From assembly GCA_032622095.1 (NCBI GenBank), contig CP136067.1, forward strand, positions 180,208,556 through 180,272,555: a DNA stretch of 64,000 nt, read 5' to 3'. The translations under genes were made by a program, and so were the position numbers. Each line of letters begins with the position of its first letter. The stretch's first letter is position 1. Of this stretch, positions 21,084-33,603 are shown one piece after another. Source of the stretch: Siphonodentalium dalli. Lineage: Eukaryota; Mollusca; Scaphopoda; Gadilida; Siphonodentaliidae. Below the pieces are notes generated by a model. It did no database searches. It was not told the DNA's origin and saw only the letters and a program-made list of their open reading frames with translations.

Positions 21084-22321
21084 GCCAGATTCGTCATTTA
21101 CGGTTAAAACCTGGTATACGTTAACATGTAGATTTAAACCACCGTTTGGCAGCCACATCCGTGGTTTAAATCCGAGACCGCATGTCTGTGTGACACATTC
21201 TTCATATCTGGTTTAAACACGGTCCAACCAGACCCATCGTTTAGCAGAAGTAGCTCTGTGTCGTCTAGACAATTGGAATCAGGGAGCTAAATGTGTTCCA
21301 GAGTCGGGGAGCGAGTACACCGTGGAATGCTAAAGCTGAAGGTAACTGAAGAATGACCTTCACCTGATACATGTGACACGTTATTAAAGGATGACATCGT
21401 GTTTATTTGATTTGTACATCATATCTAAATAATTTAAACTGGTGAATTAATGGGGGAATGGATTTTTTGTGAGTGGGAAATTTATTTAACTGGCTGCTGT
21501 AGTTCTGGGTTTTTCCAGATCAAATTTGGCTGTGGGATAGCCCTGTCGTACACTTGGGGACTTATTTTTAAAAATAAACACATGACCTATGATTTTTCTT
21601 GAATTTCGTGATCAACTGGTATCAATCTAGCTGTGTAAATATCACTGGAATGGCCTGTAGCCTTCAATTCAGTGAATTTGGCCGAAACGTTAACACTGTC
21701 GCCTATGGGAAACCATTTAGTTCAGTGATTCCAATTAATCGTACATGCCTAATGCGGACCTCTGCGTTCTGTCTACAGCTAAAATCGATAATTACGACAC
21801 TAGCATATTTTGATTGGAAAGCACTCAGATGCATATGTAAAGTGTGGGGATTAATTGTTTTTGTTTTGTCAATTGCGATCATTTCTAAAGTGTTATGACT
21901 TCAAACCGGCAACAAAAACGTATAATTCGACGGTCCAGCTAAACCCGGTTTAGCGAGGCTTGACCCGAAATGAAGAATCCGTCTTTGCTGGACCGCGGTT
22001 TACATGGGCGGAGCTGTACATAATGATCCATGGTATGTCTTTACGGTGAGTTTAGTGGCTTGGTATATTTTCATGTTACAATTGACCCATTCTCACACTA
22101 GCGGGTGTGAGCTTGTTTGCGTTAATTGAGGGCGTGACAGAAAACATTCTACCGGCCTGCTTGTGATCCGCCTGGTAACTCGATTGCATGCTCATCTCCC
22201 CGAATCAGCGATTCACTGCCCGACCATAGATGCCCGCTTAGGCCCGGTTTGGCTGGACCGTCAGTGTAGGATTAAACCTGGTTTAAACTCGGAGTTTTAA
22301 GCTGGATATGACGAATCCATG
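21084..22321. mobile_element. 1.2-kb element with imperfect GATTCGTCAT ends
   Basis: CCAGATTCGTCATTTACGG at the left and GGATATGACGAATCC at the right are approximate inverses; both sides are rich in GGTTTAAA-type motifs. The interior holds a nested inverted-repeat element (21931-22263) and a block shared with 24.25 kb. The 99-codon frame inside (21599-21898) has no recognisable domain and partly overlaps the shared block, so I do not call a gene. Confidence 0.4.
21931..22263. mobile_element. Nested MITE, ACGGTCCAGC ends
   Basis: ACGGTCCAGCTAAACCCGG at the left and CCGGTTTGGCTGGACCGT at the right are inverse with few mismatches. A further TTTGCTGGACCGCGGTTT lies inside. About 333 bp and non-coding. 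Confidence 0.55.
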
Positions 22322-22375
22322 TTGTTTTGGATACTAAGTGTGTTCACTGTAATAAGTCCTTAATGTGTCTTTAAT

Positions 22376-22738
22376 ATTACTCAATCCGATCAGGTAGTCC
22401 CCATACCACCAAGATACAACAACAACATTTTTTCAAAATACGCTTTAGTTATCAGAATCGATTTATTGCAACAATATAATGCTAACCACTGTCAACTATG
22501 GTATAAAATTTCCCAAAACTTGTTATTTATCAACAATTTGTTCAATAAAATATGGCCTTATTATCACGAAATTTGACTTGATTTTAGAGTTATCCATCTT
22601 CATCCGCAATTTTGTCCGAGACCCTCTGTTTGACCACGTGTATCTGGGCCACATATTATTAAACATCTCGAACAAATTTCAAACTGAAACCAAAGAAATA
22701 GTAATTTAGGAGCGTCTAATCGGATTGAATACCTTTAA
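22376..22738 (-). repeat. Family F copy F3 (inverse)
   Basis: Bounded by ACTCAATCCGATCAGG and CTAATCGGATTGAATACC. Inverse of F2, with blocks TATCAGAATCGATTTATTGC, TTGTTCAATAAAATATGG and CATCTTCATCCGCAATTTTG. Confidence 0.75.
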
Positions 22739-23095
22739 CCTTTTCAAATTATAGCAAACTATAGCCATTGAGAATTTCCCGACAATTGACCGACAGAAGC
22801 CTTCCCTCGTGGAAGTCCTAGAATGTAGTCAGAGTTTCTTCCTAATTTAACCTATTTAACATATTTCCCTTTTTATTTAGATGCTACAGTGTACAAAATG
22901 ACGTGTTCGGAACTGGAAATACTTTGTTTTGTTTCATACTGAATATTTCGTATACATTCGATGTCTTAGGACGACACCAACAACTATTTTGTTAATTGTT
23001 CAATAACACAAAGAATCATTTTTTTATATCATTTTTATATCATTTTTTATATCATAGGCTGTCTGAAACCCTTTGAGTATAATGGTATCCCTGTA
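22739..23095. other. No recognisable feature
   Basis: Contains only a short TTTTTATATCAT tandem repeat at about 23018-23056. Confidence 0.4.
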
Positions 23096-23243
23096 ATGAC
23101 TGGAGCTTCCTACAAACACCCTGTTCCAATGCATTCTCTTATATATGCGAGGCCCCATATGTGAGACTCGCATATGTAAGATAATGCACTGGCACATTAT
23201 CTTTAATGCTGCGCCAGCGCAGCTCTCACCATGAAATGGTATA
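23096..23243 (+). mobile_element. Family C element with single hairpin, C3
   Basis: ATGACTGGAGCTTCCT, one hairpin (about 23124-23194, centre GCCCCATATGTGAGAC), then AATGCTGCGCCAGCGCAGCT. A solo-hairpin derivative of the C family with one arm set and the linker lost. Ends eroded. Confidence 0.65.
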
Positions 23244-23312
23244 TAATATACACAGTACCTGTCTCTTTGATATCGGATTTATTTCCTGTTTTCTTTTTCG
23301 TGGTTCACTCAC

Positions 23313-23381
23313 AGGAGAAATTGGTTGAGTTTCACTCGCTGTATTTTGACGACTTTCAGCCCAATCACAATGTGTAGCGAT
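23313..23381 (-). CDS. Candidate 69-nt internal exon
   Basis: On the minus strand GTTGTTCTGTTTGCAG precedes 23381 and TCT CCT|GTGAGTGA follows 23313, both close to splice consensus. The exon is 23 codons, open in phase 0 (IATHCDWAESRQ...). The acceptor and first codons (CAG|ATCGCT) resemble the acceptor-like start at 10642 (CAG|ATTGCC), which is also phase 0, and both exons contain Cys-Asp-Trp. They could belong to one minus-strand gene, but no intervening exons are identified. Chance remains possible for so short a piece. Confidence 0.3.
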
Positions 23382-23775
23382 CTGCAAACAGAACAACAGA
23401 ACACATTCGATTTATAAATGAGTGATGGCGTCAGTCAGACACAGTGCGTCGAATTTTAGACAGCGAAAGAAAATAAAGAAACAGCACGAACCATTTATTT
23501 GCAAGGGTTGCTGAATTCTTATCACGGTCATACCACGTGACAACAATGAATCCGTGATCTATCGTTTATTAGACATACGTAGATACTTAACAAATTACGA
23601 GGTGTTCATTGAGCAATGACGTGAATTTTTATTTACCTTTCGCAAAGTCCGCCGAGTAGCTAATCGATGACGTAATCAATTCTAAATACAAGTTAGACCA
23701 ATAAAATATTCTCTCGGACACAATGCCAAGCGTGATTAACGATTAGTCTAAGGTTGTCAACAAGTCTAAGTTTTG

Positions 23776-24187
23776 AGTGCCTGTCATTTGCAAAATGAGG
23801 TCACCAGAGGGTGAATTTAGTGACGATATCCCGCATAGCGGGCTATCATCACTAAATTCACCCTCTGGTGACCTCATTCTGCATGGCCTCATCTGCTATG
23901 GGAGACTCAGATTGCATGAAGTTCACAAATGGTGAATAGTGTGATGTACACCCATTGGGAACCTCGATTATGCAATGTGTCGTCTGCCAATTTTGGGATA
24001 TAGAGAACTAAACTAAAAAAGAAATGGAATCTATAGAAATTTGATAATAAAGAAACTTTCCAGAGAAGATGAGGCCTAAGCAGAATGAAGTCCCTAGAGG
24101 GTGAATTTAGTGATGCTAGTCCGCTATGTGGGATTGCGTCAGTAAATGCACCCTCTGGGACCTCATTATGCAAATGACAGGCACACT
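23776..24187 (+). mobile_element. Family E element, copy E2
   Basis: Ends AGTGCCTGTCATTTGCAAAA and TGCAAATGACAGGCACACT are inverse. The left hairpin (23795-23875) is nearly perfect: GAGGTCACCAGAGGGTGAAT with its inverse. The right hairpin lies at 24075-24170. Inserted in a family L unit. Confidence 0.75.
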
Positions 24188-24251
24188 AAACTCAGGCTAA
24201 GGTTGTCATTAATATTCGGCGTTCTCCGATATTTGCGGAAACTCAATCATT

Positions 24252-24326
24252 ATTGAGTGAATTTGGCTGAAACGTTAACACTGTCTCCTATGGGAAACCA
24301 TTTAGTTCAGTGATTCCTATAAGAAA
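24252..24326 (+). repeat. 75-bp block shared with 21667-21740
   Basis: Both copies read GTGAATTTGGC(C/T)GAAACG, TTAACACTGTC, CCTATGGGAAACCATTTAGT and TCAGTGATTCC. Confidence 0.75.
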
Positions 24327-26549
24327 AATTTGAATTTTACGAAATTTCACGTCTCGCCATGATAAGTTGTTAATTCCATATTTTCTTATTTTCAAATGAT
24401 AATGACCACATTTTGGACATATTTAAAGAAGAAACCCATGGATTGGCCTGTAGATAGTAAAGAAAGTGATAAATCTGGGAATTTTGCATGGACATCAGGT
24501 ACCATTATGGGGGGGGGTCAGGGGGGTGTAAAGCCCCCCTCACCACAATTTCGAGGAGTGTTAGCACAGTATGTGTGCAAAAAAATTCTGAAAGGATCGT
24601 AAATTTCCGCATAAGAACGACCTGTTCCAAAATCCCCCAGCATATATGAAGATCGTTCATTGGTTGCTACCTATCTCCTGATATTGTACAAAATAGGGTT
24701 TGGTATAATGATTGGAAAGTTTAGCACTTCCGGCAACAATGCAATAATAGCAAAACACTTTAGGTCTAAATTCAATTTAGTATATGGTAATATTGACCAT
24801 TAGTTTAAGGGAGTCGTTAATTTCCCGCGCTCTAAATGCGATTCATTAATTGAGTGTGCAAAGACTGTCTGAAGTGATTTAATTTGTTTGATCAATAAGA
24901 AAATTAAGTGTGCCCATTTCCTGCACCACATAACAAAGATTGTTCATTTGTAAAATAGAGAGCGATAAATTTTATTCAATGAAGTATGGGAAGTTATCAC
25001 GTGCGTTGAGGAACACAACGATCGTAAAAACTCTCTGTCTACATTTGATCTCGATGGGAATGTTGTCCTTTAAATAGTGTTCGTCAATTACAGTTACCAC
25101 TAAACTATATTGCGCCACAATGAAATTGGAATTGGATGTGACATAAAACGATTTCATATGAGAAGACGAGCGCGATCTATCATCTTATGTACATAGTCTC
25201 ATTTGTCCAATAATCACGGTGGGGAATCACGTGGTTTCGAGTTTGGTGAGTACCGCGTGATGACTCAAAATGTGCAAACGCAAACAAAAACATGATATAT
25301 GAGGAATTGACATAGCATTTTGACTATTACGATCATATGCTAGTTTATTTTAAAAACAATTTGATATCTTATATGTTCGGAAATCCTCAGTACATGTAGT
25401 TTTCTGTAACATTCTGACCAAAGTTTCCAGTCGGAGGTTCGTGGAATATACAAGACCAAACTTCTAGGAGAATCATTTGACTGACAAATTTGGTCAGAAT
25501 GTTAGCGCAAATAACTGTGAGTTTGGGCGCAAATTATGTACACGTATCAGCTTGTTTGATAAATGGTATAGCATATGCTCGTAGCTGCCAAAATACCATG
25601 TAATATATAATTATCCTAGTTTATTACCCCTTTTCTCGTTTCTGGTCTCGTTTGTGATCGCCTCGGTCATTTTGAATGCATTGACTTGAAACATATTTTA
25701 TTTGTATAATATACAAAAGGGATTGAGGCACAAGTTTTTACAACTTACGAAGCCCCTCTCCCGATACAATAATATTACATACATTTGATCAAGATGACGG
25801 TATATAAACGTATTTACATGATGATCAGTTTAGAGATCTATAATTTGTATTGCCTTCCAGAGGTTGTGTAGATTTGTGTTTAAAACAATGAGGCTACATT
25901 GTGAAAAAATAATAATAGTAGACAGTCATGAACTAGGTTTTAATTTTTGTAGCGCTCTGGAAGACAGTACCGACAATTGATAAGAACGTGCATGTTTCTG
26001 GGGGAGGTTGGTCCGTTTGTGAGATAACTGCCACATAAAAATTGAAATTTCGGAAGCACCTTTAAGTATATTCAGAAGTGATATACTTATGTATGTACAT
26101 ACACCTAAATATACACATGTACACATATATGGATCCGTATGGACACACATATACATACTTATAATATAAAATCTTTTAGGGGTCGAAACGTTTAGTCGCG
26201 GCAATATATTGCTGTGTGATGTCAAATAGTCTCATATTTTTTTTGGGACGAGATATTAGGTATTCCACACATGAGTTCTGCAATGTTGCTTATTATGAGA
26301 TTTTCACGGGTTTTGAATGCATGGAACTCATTAACTGGAAACCACGTGATTCACCACCGTGTTAATTAAGTGAGTGTCCTAATACAAGTCATAACTTATA
26401 TAAATTATGCTCTCCGGTATTACGCCAAGCGTGATTAGATAGTCAAAGGGTGTTTTCAATGTCCGATTATCTCCGATATTCTCGAATCCTCTGGCAGTAG
26501 TGTATAGTGTGCAAAGACCATCTGAAGTGATCGAAATTACCGCCTCAAA

Positions 26550-27876
26550 AAAGAATGCTGGACGTTTCTTCACCTGGACGTTTCAGTGTTTGTGTTGCTA
26601 TTCGGCAGCCGGCACCTGGACGTTTCGGCGCTTGTGTTGCGGTTCGGCACCTGGACGTTTAGGAACCAGATAGTTCGGTATACTTCGAGCATTTCGTCAC
26701 CTGGCGGTTTTTTTAATCATTGAAACTATCAGTGGTGACTAAAATTATTATTACTCTCGTTCTTTATTTCAATAAAATGCAATAACGCGTAAACTGGTGG
26801 ATAACAAATACGAACACATGATAGCACAAATTGCGGTGAATACATATTTATCACATAATTTGGCCATAAAAGCAGTTTCATAATTATCGGTAATAGACAC
26901 GTTTAATATCAGCGCGTGCGATGACGTCACGGCGTTCTTCAAATAACCTGCGATCGCTGTAGTTTATGATTGTTGTTTTCGATGAATATTTCGCGTTGCT
27001 TCGGGTTTATTTGATCATGTGATAAAAGGTATCTCACACTCGTCCTATTTTATACGTAATTTATCAACCTCGTCCTCTAAATTCTATTTGAGCCTCGGTA
27101 AACCTCGGCTCAAATCGAATTTAGTGAACTCGGTTGATAAATTCCGTATAAAATAGAAACTCATGTGAGATCCTCTATATATGTATTAATATACGAACAG
27201 ATACGGCCCCGAAGTGCCAATTAAGCGATATAAATTGTACATGTCAGCCTTCACTTTGCGAATGGAACAATAGAGAGTGTTCCTTGTTAAGTCTAAACGT
27301 ATTGGTGATTAAGATAATAAAGACGTGTTCTAACTTATTTCCGAATTAAATGTTGAAATTACTGATAAATTTGTATTACTTCTCTAAGCTCTTACCATAT
27401 AGTATAGACATTCCGTGTGTTAGTATATAGCAGAAATGTATTTACTTTCTATGGATATGTCCACGTCTCTTTTAAATTACCAGATCTATCAGTATGTTCT
27501 TCATGACATAAGCCTATTGGACGACATTTGAAACAATGTTTACCAAGTTTAATCATAGGCCGATGCTTTCTCCATTAGTAAAGATAACATTCCCTGATTA
27601 CAAAAAGAATTCGCCAGTGACTGCTGCATGACACAACAAGTTAGTTATAGAAGTCGGATTAGAGTCTTCTAAATTATTAATACAATAACAAATGTATCAA
27701 CATATATCGTTTTTGTCACTTAAAGTATGCATCTCTCTTCAAGAAACGTCTTCAATGAAGTGTCAAAACGTCCAACTGCATTGGCCGAAACAACCAAGTG
27801 CCGAAAACGCAGGTGCCGAAACGTGCTGAAAATAAGATGCCGAAACGCCCAGGTGCCGAAACGTCCTGCATCCCTA
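26550..27876. mobile_element. 1.3-kb element with GGACGTTTCGGCACC subterminal repeats
   Basis: The left end has at least three copies of a CACCTGGACGTTTCGGC-type motif (26550-26710); the right end has four in inverse orientation (GGTGCCGAAACGTCC, 27770-27872). Ends are GCTGGACGTTTC and GAAACGTCCTGC. The interior contains a 142-bp palindrome (27031-27172) and no convincing frame. A foldback element or an inverted-repeat DNA transposon derivative. Confidence 0.6.
27031..27172. repeat. 142-bp imperfect palindrome
   Basis: ATCTCACACTCGTCCTATTT ... TGAGCCTCGG, a 5-nt TAAAC loop, then CTCGGCTCAAAT ... AAATAGAAACTCATGTGAGAT. Arms about 68 bp with scattered mismatches. Confidence 0.8.
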
Positions 27877-28254
27877 AAAAATAAGGTGATTCATTTTCAT
27901 ATATTTACACACTAAGTATTGTCATCACTAAATCCACCATTCTGATTGGTCGGCGCCCACGTGGCTAGTTGCAGTTATTTCTCGGTGAATGCGCAATGCC
28001 TCATAACACCAAGCTAATAACACAATCGATACGTCATTAGGTTTGGAAAGACGAACGCGTAATGTGTTGGGCGCATTTGGACTCGCGCATGATTGACTTA
28101 ATACATCATCGGGTTTCAATATAGAGAGAAATTGTTCCTATTAACTTTTACCAAGGGTGCTATTGGGTATTTTGGGCTGATTTTGTCACGATACACTTTT
28201 CGATTTAAATATATTTACAAAAGTAGCTTTTTCGCTAAATGTATATAAATATAA

Positions 28255-28407
28255 GGATTAACTATCATGTGGACTATTTTTATGGAGATGTAACGGTGAG
28301 GTAAGTGGTCATAACTTGTATGAAAAACCCTTCGGGTTTTACACAAGTTATGTCCACTTACCTCACCGTTACATCTCCATAAAAACAGTCCACATGACAG
28401 TTAATCC
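28255..28407. repeat. 153-bp long palindrome
   Basis: Arms of about 74 bp with few mismatches: GGATTAACTATCATGTGGAC ... TCATAACTTGTATGAAAAACCC, a TTCG centre, then the inverse ending AGTTAATCC. Would form a very stable hairpin in DNA or RNA. Confidence 0.85.
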
Positions 28408-28758
28408 GTATTTAGCACTCATGAAGATTGTTCTTTGGTGGCTCCTTTCCTCCCTTTATGACACAAAGAGCGTTTAGTACAGTGTTGTGTGGAAACACTT
28501 ACGCCAAGAAACACAACAATCGCAAAAACATCTTGATCTTGAAAATTATATTGCCATTAAAATGGCGTTGGTCCATTATCGTTACCATGCACTATATATA
28601 TATAGGCTGCATCGCACAATAACGAAATTGGAATTTATTGCCAGATAAAAGGATCGCATATGAGAAAATGAGAGCGATATATCATCGTATATACATAGTC
28701 TCATTTGCCAGAACGATTATGCAATGGATATATAGAGTGTCACACATTATTTGTTTTA

Positions 28759-29888
28759 GGGTGCATTTACATGGCTATAGAACTGTACACAGATCTACAC
28801 GCAGACTAGTGTAAACGGGTTGATATAGAAATGCACACAGAAAGAAAACGGTATTAGTTCGTGTGAGCGAAAATCGTGTCCGCTGTATACGCCACGATCA
28901 ACGCCGAAGCATTGCGACAGGCAAATCTGTTTTTATTAATTGTTACTCGGGCTTGGCGAATGTGTTTTAGTGTTCGTTGTCATTTCAACCCGTGTATTTC
29001 GAATATTGAACACGGACAGGGATGTGGAAACTTTGGTCAAAGTTTTCAACAGTTGGAAATTTCATACCTGACACAACATTAGTTGTAATTTCCAAACCAA
29101 CAATAGGTTGAAAATGATCTTGTAGTTTGATTTTCAAACATTTTATTGGGGGGGGGGGGGTATTGTTTTCGGACCAATATTTGCATAATTTCCTACTTTT
29201 TTATAAACATTTTGGGCTGAAATGGCCATCAGCTGGACGTTTTCCAACCTTATCATGGGGGCGGGTGTCAGGTTGGAAATTTCCAACACTTGGAAAGATT
29301 GTGTCCTGGTCCCTCCTCGTGGCCAGTCAAAAACTGCTAGTTAATTTAAGAAAACAATATTGTCCTACATTTGGCCAACATTGTCATTGGAATTGTCATC
29401 AGTTGGAATTTTTACTACATTTGGTCAAATAAAGGGTGTTGTAGGGTGGATACCCATTCCATACAGATCCAAAATGGCCACCGCCCAGATGGTGTCAAAC
29501 AGGAGACATATAGATGATCACCTGAAATCCTAAATATTGGTGGAATCGCCATCTAAAGCTATATGGGTGCTCGCTAGCCTCTATATTTGTGCACACAGTT
29601 GTTTATTGTGTATTCCTATGCGATTTGCATTCTTTCTTCGAACCATTATCAAGTGGTATAAGGATACACTTTAAATACATGCGCACATACCAAATCGCTG
29701 TTGTCTGCTGATAGTTGATCCATTTTTATGTCTGGCCTAAACTGAAACGACTCGTAGTGAATTGTCAATTACCAGAGTACTGATCAGCGCGCGTTCACTA
29801 TTAGTAATCATATTGTGATCACAGTAATGCGCGACACGTGACTTCATACAGATCTGTATACAGTTCTATATCAGTGTAAATGCATCCC
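28759..29888. mobile_element. Non-autonomous PIF/Harbinger-like element
   Basis: Left end GGGTGCATTTACATGGCTAT and the inverse of the right end GGGATGCATTTACACTGATA pair over about 38 bp with few mismatches. TTA flanks both ends (28756-28758 and 29889-29891); a 3-bp TWA duplication with GG-start ends is the Harbinger signature. The 1.13-kb interior holds a family K copy (29022-29425) and a G11 run. No transposase or Myb-like frame seen. Confidence 0.6.
29022..29425 (+). repeat. Family K copy 1
   Basis: Shares with 50277-50600 the ordered blocks TTTTCAACAGTTGG, CCTGACACAACATTAGTTG, ATAGGTTGAAAAT/ATAGGTTAAAAT, CTGAAATGGCCAT and AGTTGGAAATTT. Confidence 0.65.
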
Positions 29889-29932
29889 TTAACTTCAAGC
29901 TACACATAACGAAATACGTTCTTTGTATATAT

Positions 29933-30390
29933 GTGACCCGCCATATCAAATCCAGTCGTAAGTCGGGATTTTTTTTACCCTGTGCCAATGCATTCTCTTA
30001 TATATGCGAGTCGATCATAGGTCGCCTCGCATATATAAGAGAATGCATTGGCCTAACAATTTTTTATCATTTTTTTTAAATAAATGTTTCCTACAATTTT
30101 TAGGACATAAAATAAAAAACATCCATTACCCTGCAGGGAGCCTCACACATATATCGAAGCATATAGAAGAGTGTCGTCTGCTCATGTTTGTCTGGGGCTC
30201 TGTATGGGTGAAATTATAAAATTGTTAAAGAATACAAGAAAAAATTATTAAAATTGTAAAATATTGTTAGGCCAATGCATTCTCTTATATATGCGAGGCG
30301 ACCTATGGTCGACTCGCATATATAAGAGAATGCATTGGCACAGGGTAAAAAAAATCCCGACTTACGACTGGATTTGATATGGCGGGTCAC
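29933..30390 (+). mobile_element. Family B MITE, copy B2
   Basis: Same ends as B1, ATAT on both sides (29929-29932, 30391-30394), hairpins at 29984-30052 and 30271-30339. One change in the first hairpin centre (TCGATCATAGG). Confidence 0.85.
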
Positions 30391-30643
30391 ATATATACTA
30401 TACGTTTTTGTATATCATCTTACACGTATAATCTCATTTGCCAGAACGACATAGACAATTCAATGAAGTGATGGCCCAAATATATTATGCTCTCTTACAA
30501 TGTGCCAAGCGCGATTACACCCAACATCAAGTTTAGTCAAAACTGTTGGGTTATCCAAAGTTTGGTTAATGGTTGGGTCAAATTTCCAGAAGTTGGGTTA
30601 GATTGTTTGGTTAGATTAGTTTAGTTAATAATCACTGCTTTTC

Positions 30644-31010
30644 AGTTGTAAGTCGGGATTTTTTTTACCCTGTGCCAATGCATTCTCTTATATATGCGAG
30701 TCGACCATAGGTCGCCTCGCATATATAAGAGAATGCATTGGCCTAACAATTTTTTACAATTTTAATAATTTGTTCTTGTATTCTATAACAACTTTATAAT
30801 TTCACCCATACAGAGCCCCAGACAAACATGATCAGTTGTGGGGCTCCCTACAGGGTAATGGATGTTTTTTTATTTTATGTCCTACAAATTGTAAGAAACG
30901 TTTATTTAAAAAAAATGATAAAAAATTGTTAGGCCAATGCATTCTCTTATATATGCGAGGCGACCTATGGTCGACTCGCATATATAAGAGAATGCATTGG
31001 CACAGGGTAA
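30644..31010 (-). mobile_element. Family B element, end-truncated, copy B3
   Basis: Begins AGTTGTAAGTCGGGATTTTT and stops after CACAGGGTAAAAATGTCCC, so both outer ends are lost. Hairpins at 30674-30742 and 30933-31001. The centre is inverted relative to B1 and shortened (a ~30-bp deletion after AAACATGATCAG). Confidence 0.75.
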
Positions 31011-31019
31011 AAATGTCCC

Positions 31020-31996
31020 TTGATAAAGATTTACTGGATGTGAGCTCTCGTTGTCATGGTTTTTTCTATTTATTGGTATCAAAGTCAAATAAATAAATCT
31101 GTTATGTGGGGAATTATATAGTTGTAGTATTCCTTGTGTCTTTGGTACAAGTAATCTTTTCTAGGTTGTTAATTTATTCTCTAAAAGGAAGTCATTATAT
31201 GTTACACTTACGGATTTTCATATTACATACCATGTTCGAAGTCTGGTTTAATTCAATAACTGTCCTCTATTCAGACGTTAAGGTCCGAAATGAATCCATT
31301 CATTGGGCTTATTTTTTAGGATTTTATTCATGACCAGAACTCAGAGTATATTGTCAAAACTCATCCATTGAGATGAAATATAATTATATATTGTTGACAT
31401 ATGTTTTCTCTAACCCCATGTTTAGTTACTTCGAACCCAGCTGATATATTCATACCTCCATTGGATTCGCTTAATATTCATCCAACGCCTTTGGCTAAAT
31501 GGAATTTTCGTTGATAGGATTGAAGATATCCTCTTTGGTCAAAGCAACCTATCCAATACTTTAAATGATAAATTGTTTCGCAATACGCTAACTTTCATTG
31601 CATCATCGGGTAGATTTCATTGACGGAAAACCTTCAAAATCCAAATAAGCCTATATCTTCATACATTCCCCATATTGCCATCAAAATACTCGGCTCAGCT
31701 CGCCATAGGACCTACATCCCATCCTTGATATCTGTCTACTCACTTTATACCTTACCCTCATTCTCGACCCTCCTCGATTTAGGTACTACATTCCAATTAT
31801 AAGCTAATATTGAGTCCTACATAATTCCATATATAATTAATAATTTGCGTTTCAATATTGTTAAGGGAGAGGAGCAATATTCTAAGTTGAATAACTTGTG
31901 CTCCCATCCCTTTTGATTAACTCATATCTTATTTCATATTCTAATTTGTTAAATGTATTATGTAACGAGGGTCAAATAAAATATGTTCAAACAAAC
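31020..31996 (+). mobile_element. Probable LINE 3' end with CAAA-type tail
   Basis: No long frame remains, but the right end has the layout of a non-LTR 3' UTR: a GGGAGAGGAGCAATATTCTA ... GTGCTCCCATCCC block, then a GTATTATGTAACGAGGGTCA block, an AATAAA signal and a CAAACAAACAAAC tail. Frames at 31106-31333 and 31620-31802 are too decayed to assign. The left limit is uncertain. Confidence 0.45.
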
Positions 31997-33004
31997 AAAC
32001 ATTCGCTCGGATTCGGTTGACTAATCGTTGGGTTAGAGTCTGACTAAACTTTAGTTATATGCCCAATTTTGTTTAGTGTAACCATTTACCATTAGTCCAA
32101 TGGCGTCGTTAATGCCATGCGCTCTGTCGATTCCCGGATCGACTTCGGTTGTTATAGTAATGTCCGAAGACTATATTACCGCCTTAAAGAGGAAACACCT
32201 ATAGATCATATTTCCTGCAGCAGTAAATAGAGGATCATTTATTGCTACAATTCGCCTGACGTGACAACATTGAAGAGCGTTCGGCTAGTGCACGGTTGTG
32301 TGGAATGTTGAAAGCGCTTTCAGGGCAAGCCTCTCCTAAATCGTTTTGTTGTGTCATGGGTATTAGAATGATGTCATTTTAACTGAAATTTCACTGCACT
32401 TGTGTAAATCCAATCTCCAAAATAATATAGTCCTTTAAAAAGTGTTGATCTAGAGTTACCACTATAATAAATTATGCTGCATCGCGCCATGACGGAATCT
32501 GAATTGGGCGCGACATAACAAAAGTTTCCTATATGAGAAGAGGAACGCGATATATCATCTTATTCATATTCTCATTTTGCCAAACACGAATGGATAATTC
32601 AAAGACGAGGGTGTCGTGCCACAGTCGTGGTGTGGGTGTTTGGTTTATCGTTCACGTTCCCCTTGGATTCAATCTATATGTAACTATATATAATTGTGTG
32701 TCATATACGTTTATGTATATCATCTTTTACATAGTCTCATTCGCCGGAACGAAATTGATCGTTCCTTGAATAATGTGTCGTAACAATAAAATATGCTCTA
32801 TGACGCTATGCCAATCGTGGAAAATCAATACTCTAAGGGCCTCGTTAATGTTCGGTACTCTTCGTGATTTGCGGAACCTCAGTCATTGGTGTATTGTGCA
32901 AAGACTGTCTGGTTACAGTCTGGAGTGATTCAAATTGTCGACACGAAAAGAAAAATAACCGACTCCAACATTGTATTTCCTGCAGAACATATGAAAATCG
33001 TTCA

Positions 33005-33404
33005 TTAACCCTTTACCCAACAGAAGGGCCCTGTGCCAATGCATTCTCTTATATATGCGAGTCGACCATAGGTCGCCTCGCATATATAAGAGAATGCATT
33101 GGCTTAACACATTAAAAATTATAAAATTGTTAAAGAATGTAAGAAAAAATGGTAAAAAGCGTTAAAAAAAGATTTTTTTTAGGCCAATGCATTCTCTTAT
33201 ATATGCGAGGCGACCTATGGTCGACTCGCATATATAAGAGAATGCATTGGCACAGGGCATAACTGTAACTATCACAATGTGTTCAAGGAGCCGGTTCCAA
33301 TGATATCCATATTTGCATGGTTCTATTGAGACAGACCGAAGATAGTTTAGGCTGTTGAAGCTTTATTAGGCCGGTTTTGGCCGGTTTGTTGGGTAAAGGG
33401 TTAA
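33005..33404 (+). mobile_element. Family A MITE, copy A3
   Basis: 400 bp, TTAA ends, hairpins at 33035-33103 and 33183-33251. Inserted in a family L unit: ATCGTTCATT | element | TTAATTGCATCC resembles the uninterrupted ATCGTTCATTGGTTGCTACC at 24651. Confidence 0.85.
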
Positions 33405-33603
33405 TTGCATCCTTTCTCCTGATATAGCAAAGGGAGCGTTTGGTACAATACTGTGTGAAAGTTGAACACTTCCGCAAACAGACCATGCAAGGAAAACAAC
33501 GATCGTGTTCATACGTTTAGTATGGCACGGGTTAGCAACTTGCAACTGATGAAGATCTTATTGGCTTTGTCTCTTTTCCTTCTCTGGTAATTTCATTTGT
33601 AAA

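Noticed and set aside
21599-21898. 99-codon frame with a hydrophobic C-terminus
   Set aside because: Part of it is a repeat block shared with 24252-24326, where the frame is not kept.
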